64,000 nt of DNA from Holacanthus passer (taxonomy: Eukaryota; Chordata; Actinopteri; Pomacanthidae): NCBI GenBank assembly GCA_025331565.1, contig JAFREQ010000008.1:62001-126000 (forward strand), written 5' to 3'. The stretch's first letter is position 1. Each line of letters opens with the position of its first letter. Position numbers and translations under genes: made by a program. Below the pieces are notes generated by a model, which ran no database searches, was not told the DNA's origin, and was given only the letters and a program-made list of their open reading frames with translations. Shown in pieces: positions 55,500 to 63,686 of this stretch.

Positions 55500-58400
55500 C
55501 AGACAGGTTATTTTATGGATTGTCACAAACATTCGCCCAAAGCTTCAGCTCTAACAATGAAATCCATGCGATGTTCACTTCTCTTCATACTAAGAGACAC
55601 ATGATGGTTGAAAGTCTAAAGTTAATTTGAAAAACTCACCTATTGTTGAGCAAAAAAAATGCCAAAGACTAAATTCACAAGCCTTTCTATCAAACATAAA
55701 AGGCAACAGAGGTGCAAACTTGTCTGTGATGAAACATTTCTCAAATTTACGTCCGAGATTTGAACTACAAAATTACGACTGATGAAATTTTATGGGGCTT
55801 CATATTACAAGACCACATCACAATTACAAAGCATCAGACTTACTTAGTTAAAATCTCACAACTCTAGATTTACTTTGTTAATTTAACTTGACTCAACCTG
55901 AGCTTATCTTTCAAAGAGATCTTTGCCCTTGAGACATTTGAAACTGCTTATAAAACAAATTAACTTCTGTCAGATGTTGTAATTTCAAATTTCATGTCCA
56001 GGAAAACACTGCATTAAGACTCCATACAAGGTCTAGTATACTGCCGCCCAATATTAAGCCATCGATTCACTGCCTGACCCACTGCCATTCACACCACCAG
56101 CGTCATCAAGCTCAAATTAAAAATCTTCTCTGGTAGCTCTTTGCATGGTTTCTGTCAGCTCCAGTGTTGGGAGCAACTCACAGTTCTATGGCCTTGTTCC
56201 ACATGATGACGTATCCAGACAAAATGAAAGACTCGATGTTGACGATGTGTGTGTTCCCGCGCTCCGTCCCCACGTACAGCCATTTGCTCTGAAAGGGAAG
56301 GTGGCAAAACGTGATCCTGGAGAACAAGAAACAAAGGAGGAAAAAAGACCAGGTGTTAGAACACGAACAGTCACAAAGGGTTTGCATAAGCTCACACTTT
56401 AGTACACACACACATTGATCTACACCTGTTGCAGTTCCCCTCTTTATTATTGTGCACAATTCTGCTTTCAGACAAGCTGCTTATGAATATGATTAGGATA
56501 ATCCAAATACAGTTTTCAGTCATGTGTACAGTGCAATATGATGCAGTCAACCAAAAAGTGACAAACAGCTTTACTAATTCAAAACGGATTAATTTCCTTT
56601 AAAAGACAAAAATGAAACATGAAGGCATTTTGTTGGAATGACATTTTCTCCATTTTAAAATGTGACAACTCTAAGATATTGTATGTCCAATCAAACAAAT
56701 ATGGACCAGGAGGCAGATATTCAATGAAACAAATGTTGGACAACAGATAGTGATTCAAACTGCTTTCTAGCCATGTTGTCACCTGCTTAGCAATGACATT
56801 AGCATTGTGCAACTTTCAATATGTACAGTACTGTCAATTATATATTTAGCATCACTGAATCACGTCTGCGAGCAGCTCCTCCAGTTGACAGACTTTCTAC
56901 TATGTCACTATCAGAAAGGGTTCAATCATAACTGTCCTTCATCCCCCGACTCATTCACAGGAGTCACGGCCTGACTCCGAAGGACTGACGAACTCTTAAT
57001 CGAGGTTTAATTTAGCACTTGAAAGAAAAGTGAAAATCTATTTTCCTCAGCGGTGCAGCACCGTACAAATAGGTATTATTGCCTCTGTACATCCGCTCCT
57101 CTTGCCCCACTCCTGCTTCTCTCTTGACAGAGAACGCACTCAGCCTCTAAACTCACTTAGCTGGTATAAATAGTTATTCAAAGAGCCCTTCAGAATGAAA
57201 GTAGAAGGCTGAACTTTTTCTGTTCTCTTACATTAAACCAGAGCCTTTAGACATATGAGCTGCAGGCTCAACCACCATTTCACTCATACTCCTCTATTCA
57301 AAGTTTGGAGTAGTGTGAAATCTTAATTATCCAGCCTCCAGGGCGCTGCTCAGAGGCCGACCCAGGGCTTCACGCCATCTATTCTAATATTCATACACAT
57401 TTTGGCCAATAGATTTTTATTGCTTTTCCATGACTTTAGATAAATATTCATAACTAAACACTGTGATATCTGCATATGTAGAAAAAATACATAATAATTC
57501 ATAGCATATCAAGTTAACACTCTGCAGTCCAAATCAATGATTCAAAGTAAACTGTAAAAAAGCCAAACTACAAGATATGTGTTCAAAGTTGTTGTTTACA
57601 GATTTCAAGTTTGATCGAGTTTCTGATCACAGTGAAACACGGTTCATAGCACTAGCATATAGAATACATAACAAAAATGAATGACAGCAAATATAGTCTG
57701 GCCTGGCTTACAGCTTGGTCAACAAACAAGCGTTCACTGTGATGCACACTGTAGTCTGTGTGACATCACTGTCCGCTGGATGCGAGAGCGAGGCGGCTCA
57801 CTTGGAGCTCTACCTGAACCTGTCCAACTCACACTGTGTGGAATCACTTGACAATGTACATACAGAGGGTTTATGCTTCAGTCTACTAACTGAGATGCAT
57901 CTCACCGAAGATACATCTTTTCATGTTCTTATCAAAGGCCTTTCACAACACTGTACAATATTCTTCTCACTGGGTTGTTGATGCTACTGTATGGGGATCT
58001 CCAGGTGAATAAAATCCAGGTGAAGCAAGTAAACATGCACACCTGGCAGACAGAGAGTGAGAGAAAGATGTACATGATAACACATAACCGAAGCAAGAAA
58101 TAGTGACCAAAATAGCTCAGAGTCTGTGCGGTGAAGCACTGATTAGTTTAACAGCTCGTCGACACTGGAGGCATTTCAGCTGCATTTCTCAGTTGTCTGT
58201 CTCACACGCGTCTGATGAAACAGATATGCTCCTGTTTTAATCAATAAAGCTGTCTACACAGGCTGCATAATGGTAATGTTTCATTTATCACATTACATTC
58301 ATTTGGCAGATGCTTTTGTCCAAAGCGACTTACAATAAGTGCATTCAAACCACATAGAAGCATAGATATCATCCAAAACCAGGAGTGTATCCTTTTTAAC

Positions 58401-61400
58401 AAATGACTAAAAGCATGTGTGACTATACAAGTGTTTTTTTAGAAATGAGACATGAGTGCGAGCAAGGTTTGTTTGTTCTGAAAAGGTGCATTTTTTAGGT
58501 TTGGGATTCACATTTTTCTGACACTTTTCCAGGCATAGAAAACACATTATTCAAATGTCATGACTTTATGAAGCCTGATTGCTATTAGCAGGCCAATGAA
58601 GAACCATAAAACCCAGTAAGGTATTCATGTGGCATATAAAAATCATCATGATGTGATGCAAGGCTGCTTAAACAGTAATTGCTCTGGCATTAGCATCTAT
58701 CATCTTAATAATCATCTTAACCAGGGAAGAAAGATCAGCGCACACTAAGTCACTCCTGTCCATGCTGATTACCTTGTAGAGGTGGGGAAGATCACTGGGC
58801 TACAGACCCACAGTCACCCGCCCAGCAAGCAGCAGGATTATTAGATAGAAGACAAATGAGATGGCAGACAATTCAATAAGGATTTTAGGGGCTTGGGGAG
58901 ATGACAATACTGAAACTGGCAGGGGGGCAGAAGTGTGATTTGAGCGACAGAGGATTATACAGTCTTCTGCCTTTTACAAAATGCATTTAGCCTTCGCACA
59001 CCAAACTTACATACATGTATTTTTTTGTTTAAGGAAACATCCTGATTGACCTTTATGGACTATTCAGTCCATTCGTGAACTATTAGCAACAAATAAGATT
59101 TATGAGCTTGCTTGTCGTCAGTCCAGTGAACATCTAATTGTGTAAATTATGCATCACTGTGAAAAAAAACCTTGATAGTCATTCATGTAAATTACCATAT
59201 TTCAAAAACATATCTGCAGTAACAGAGTGAGTCATGAGATTTTTCCTGTAAATATAAAAGTTCTTTGTCTCCGGTCACAAGCTGACCATTTACATAAAAT
59301 ATCAGGGAAAGGTCAAATAAAGGGTTTAAAGGGGAAAAAAAGTGGAAGAAAGGATGAAGAGGACAGAGAAGAGGGTAAGACGTGATGAATACAGATCCAG
59401 GGGCAATTTAGAGAAAGTCGAAGGCCTGATTTTGACTCCATCCAGCCCAGGCATCATCAACAGGCCTTATAATGATCAACTGATGAGGTCAGGAGGAGAC
59501 GTGGGTTTATCAGGCCACCGCGAGACCAGCTGAGGAGCAAATACCATTAATGAAGTCAAAAAGATGTAGAGATGAAATGAGCTGGTTACATCATTTAGAG
59601 AACTGGTGTCCTTGCCGACTGCTCTGCCGGAGTCGTGACATAACTGCTTGCTACAAATGCTCCATATATCAGCAAAGATGTTAGATAACTCAAAATCCCA
59701 GATGATTACAATTCGCACAATATCTGTATTTACTGCAAAAAAAAGTCTCCAAATGTATTGTGGTTTGCATTTTGTTTGCACTGAAAGTCTCGGCAGCAGC
59801 GTGAGTGGAGCAGTGGTGGCAAACACGAGATGCTGACTGACAGTTACCACAAAACAATTCTCTCCACCGTTTCCAGTGATTCATACCTTATTCTTAGGGG
59901 ATTGTGAGGGGGTGTGAGGGTGCTAATTATCAGAGGTTCATCTTAGAGACACAGAGCTAAATGGCAAGTCGCTGCCCAGCCAGTGATGGATGACTCATGA
60001 CTTTTATCTGAGAGCATGATTCACTGCTCTGCCGCCAAGAGCGAACGGCTCTGCTTCCTACCTCATCGCAAACCACAAGACAGGTAGAAAAGCGCTGAAA
60101 GAGGTTTGCAAAACTTTTGTCCAACCTTCACCTCTGTGTGTCTGTGTGGGCATGCACAGCGATATGTACAGCTGCAGAGCTCTGAATTTAAAATATAAGA
60201 TCTGAAATGGTCAGTTTTACAGTGATGATTTGACAAAGGATTAATTTATTGAGGTTGTTGCAATGCAAAGAAATGATTAATCAGAGGAAAAGCACACCAA
60301 TAGAATATCTTTTAAAAAGGGGACCTTAGAAATAATATAATCAATTAAGTAGCCACAAAATAAGGTAATAGATTGTGAATGGTGATGGTATGTTGCTGTG
60401 TAAATTATTAACCTGTGTTCACTTCTGAATTTTTGAAACGTGACAGTGTGATGCGTTTTGGCTTGTGGCTTTCATCAGGGTCATCATAAAACACATTACA
60501 AAGAACATTTATATAAGATTTGTATGAAGCAAAATGAATTTTAAAAAAAATGAGGCACAGACAAATAAGGGTTGGATGTATGGTCATTTGGCTTCAGACC
60601 AATCACATTCCCAAACTGGCACAGAGGCAGAGAGGGGTGTGATCAGTAATGAACATGGGCGACACCATAATTGGTCCATAAACAGGAGGAGTGCATTTAA
60701 AGAGCAGTGCTCAGGCTCAAGCTGTCAGTTCGTATGTTTGTTCAACTACTAAAGAAGAGGTGCTTAGTTCAACCATCATCAGCTCAGCAGATACTGGAAC
60801 ACATTTTGTGCCCATGCATTTCCACACTTAACCTCACATCCTGCAGGAAAGCTCTGCAAGCAAACCCCTAAAGCCGAATGTGCCTTTGCTATCAGGGTTC
60901 ACAAACTCTGGAACTGCCTTCTTACTGATATTAACCTTGCTATCTTAGTGACTTCCTGAAAATCTCTCTTTAATCAGTTACTTAAACATTGTCTTTGTCT
61001 AGTCCCAAAGATTTTTGTTATCTTGTTTTGTTGGTTTTTCTGTTTCTGCTTTCTGTGAAGCACTTTGTAATGTTGGTTTACAAGCTAATCAAATAAAGTC
61101 TCTTATTATCATTATTATTACTATTATTATTACCTGTGTGTGTTCATGCCAGCAGCAGCGATCCTCTCTCTCATCATGCTTTCATTGGAAACAACAGAGG
61201 CAGCAGTCACTGCCTGTCTTTGTCAGAAAGTACCTTTAGGGTTTTTAGATACACGAGTCTTCAGTTTAAAATTCATTAAAATTTGAATGAGATTCGACAG
61301 AAAATCCTGAAAAACGTCTGTAGTTCTCACACACACTGCTAATGACTTGAACCCTGCCACTGCATTACAGAGACACCTGGTTCTTTTCTTAACAACTTGC

Positions 61401-63652
61401 AGATAGGACATGGATTTAACAAACTCCTCCAGCCCATTATCCTTTGAGGCTCTGCTGCATTATGAAAGGGCCACTGGTCAAGTTTTGTGTTTTATGTGCT
61501 TTTTTATTGCAGGATTGAGATTCTTCTGTCTTGGGGAGCTTTATTGCTCTCTCGCGGCGGAAAGTTTCAGCAGAGAGAAAACATATCCTGTGACTCAGCT
61601 GCAGTCCTTGACTTATAATAGCAACCAGTTTCTATTGCTTGTACTCATCAAAAGTAACACTTGAATTGACACTGTGACCCTGCATTTCATGAACAAAGAA
61701 AACTTTGAGGGAAATATAAAATACCGCGATTCATGTGCTCTTTGAATGCAAACTATATTCCGTCCCATTCAGCGGAAAAGCAGCCGTATTCATTAAACGT
61801 CCTTGCCCATGAGATGAGGTGGAAATCAACATTTAGCTGGAGTGAACAGACAATGTGTCAATCAATCAATATGAACAGAAACAGAAAATGAAAACAGAAA
61901 ATATCTCAAACTCTTATCTGTTACGTAAATTCAACTTACATTGAAGGACTTGAATTTTCAGTATAGGAACATAAAGCTAATGGAGTCATTCATTTTCATA
62001 CCATCCTGTCTTTTGTGTTTCGCCGTGAATACATCTTTTCAAATACACTTATTTGTGCATGAAGGTTTCTTCACTTGACTTCCAGCAAGTCTGAGTCCTT
62101 TGAAAAACTCTTGAATAGGTCTAAGGTGGAAGAATCTTCCTTGGTTTAGCAAAGCACTTGTCAACAATTTGAATCTTACTTCTATTAGTTAAGACTATTC
62201 TCCAACACTGACGGCTGCTTAACGCCGATGAAAAACCTCTTTTGTTAGCTGTTATAAAATCTGCAATGTTGAGCAAAACATTAAAAAAATTCTAGGATAG
62301 TAATGTCTCATTACCTCGGGTGAAATTTAAAAACATGTGCACTGCAACCTTTATGTCTCTCGCCCTGATATGATCTCGCTATCGGCCCACGGTCGTTATG
62401 CTCATTTACAAAACATTAAACTCCCCCAAACTTTTCTCATTCCCACGCAGGCAATTGTTCGCTTCCCATTAAAAATGAATAATGGTCTTATGATTCGTTT
62501 TTGGTGCGTGTCTACGTGCTGTAACATGGACATGCTTCTCTAACAGAAATTTATATTTTGGCTTATGCATTTATTTCAGATTGAATATTTGAATGCCACC
62601 GCATCCCACAGACTGATATTCTACAGAAGAGGAGATGGATTTATATGAAGCAGGGACTGAGGCAGCTGACTGACAGAAAGAGGGTGAAAAAGCGTGACAT
62701 GGAGAACTGGAGAGAGAGACGTGGAAGACGTCATATCGGCTTTAAGGAAGGGGTGTTAATGAAATTTGGCCAAGTTGGAGTAAATGTAGGATTTTTCAAA
62801 TTTCAGAGCAGGAAACAAAATCAACAACAAAGATGTAGAGTGAAATCACTGCACCAAACCAACTGAGGGTCTTCTCAACTTGATTCCCACTCACTGGGCA
62901 TTTTTCTCCCACAATTAGTCGACCAGCATTCAGTCCATTAAGTTCCATTTCTTCAATATAGGAGCTTAGCTGTCAGGGAAAAGCAACATAGCAGCCACGA
63001 CGTCTCTTCTGTCCTCCGTGACCCTGGAGTGGTGGAGCTGATGCTGGTGCTCAGCCACATCTGCAAAACCTCGACACTAAAATGAGCCGTGACATGTCTC
63101 CCGGCATTACAGACACCTCTGCAGATGTTGTTCATTTGACCTTTAGTGATAAAAAATAACTACAACACATCTGCCATCATGCCCAGGTCACGTATGTGTC
63201 TCAATGGTTTAGGTGGCAACATGTCAAAGGAGATGGAGTGAGCTGCCTAATAACACCTGGGAAGTCAGCTCGTCATGGGAGGAGTGTGGGGAATGTGTGT
63301 GGGGGGTGGGGGGGTCTCACGAGGCAGAAGGTGTCGCCAGCTGAGACAGAAGACAGAGCTTCCAGCCAGCAGATCATCCTTCTCAGGTTTATCAGACAGG
63401 GTGAAAAAGGATCAGAGGCAGGACAGTGGAGCTGGTCTCGTCCTATCAACACACTGAGCTGATTAAATGTGTCTTCCTGGTGGGAGGACGCTGATCGCTG
63501 CAGCTGAGAGATGGACCTGAATACGCTGGGTGGTCCGGGATGTGGTGTGAGTCGGGGTCTTTCACAGAGGACAATGCTGAGGGGCATCAGTGATTTCTGA
63601 GTTATACATTTGGTAAACAACAAACCTTTTTGGGATCCCTTTCATTGCAGAA

Positions 63653-63686
<34 letters not shown>

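Larger units (their letters stand above)
48979..56181 (-). other. stxbp5l: intron 2, about 7.2 kb
   Basis: Holds a CA repeat (49977-50005), a LINE/SINE 3' tail (50769-50815) and a GT repeat (55454-55498). No coding sequence was recognised on either strand. Confidence 0.8.

Noticed and set aside
56182..56288. Using the inner CAG at 56289-56291 as exon 2 acceptor
   Set aside because: It would lose ITFCHLPFQ and leave the split Arg codon of exon 1 out of frame.
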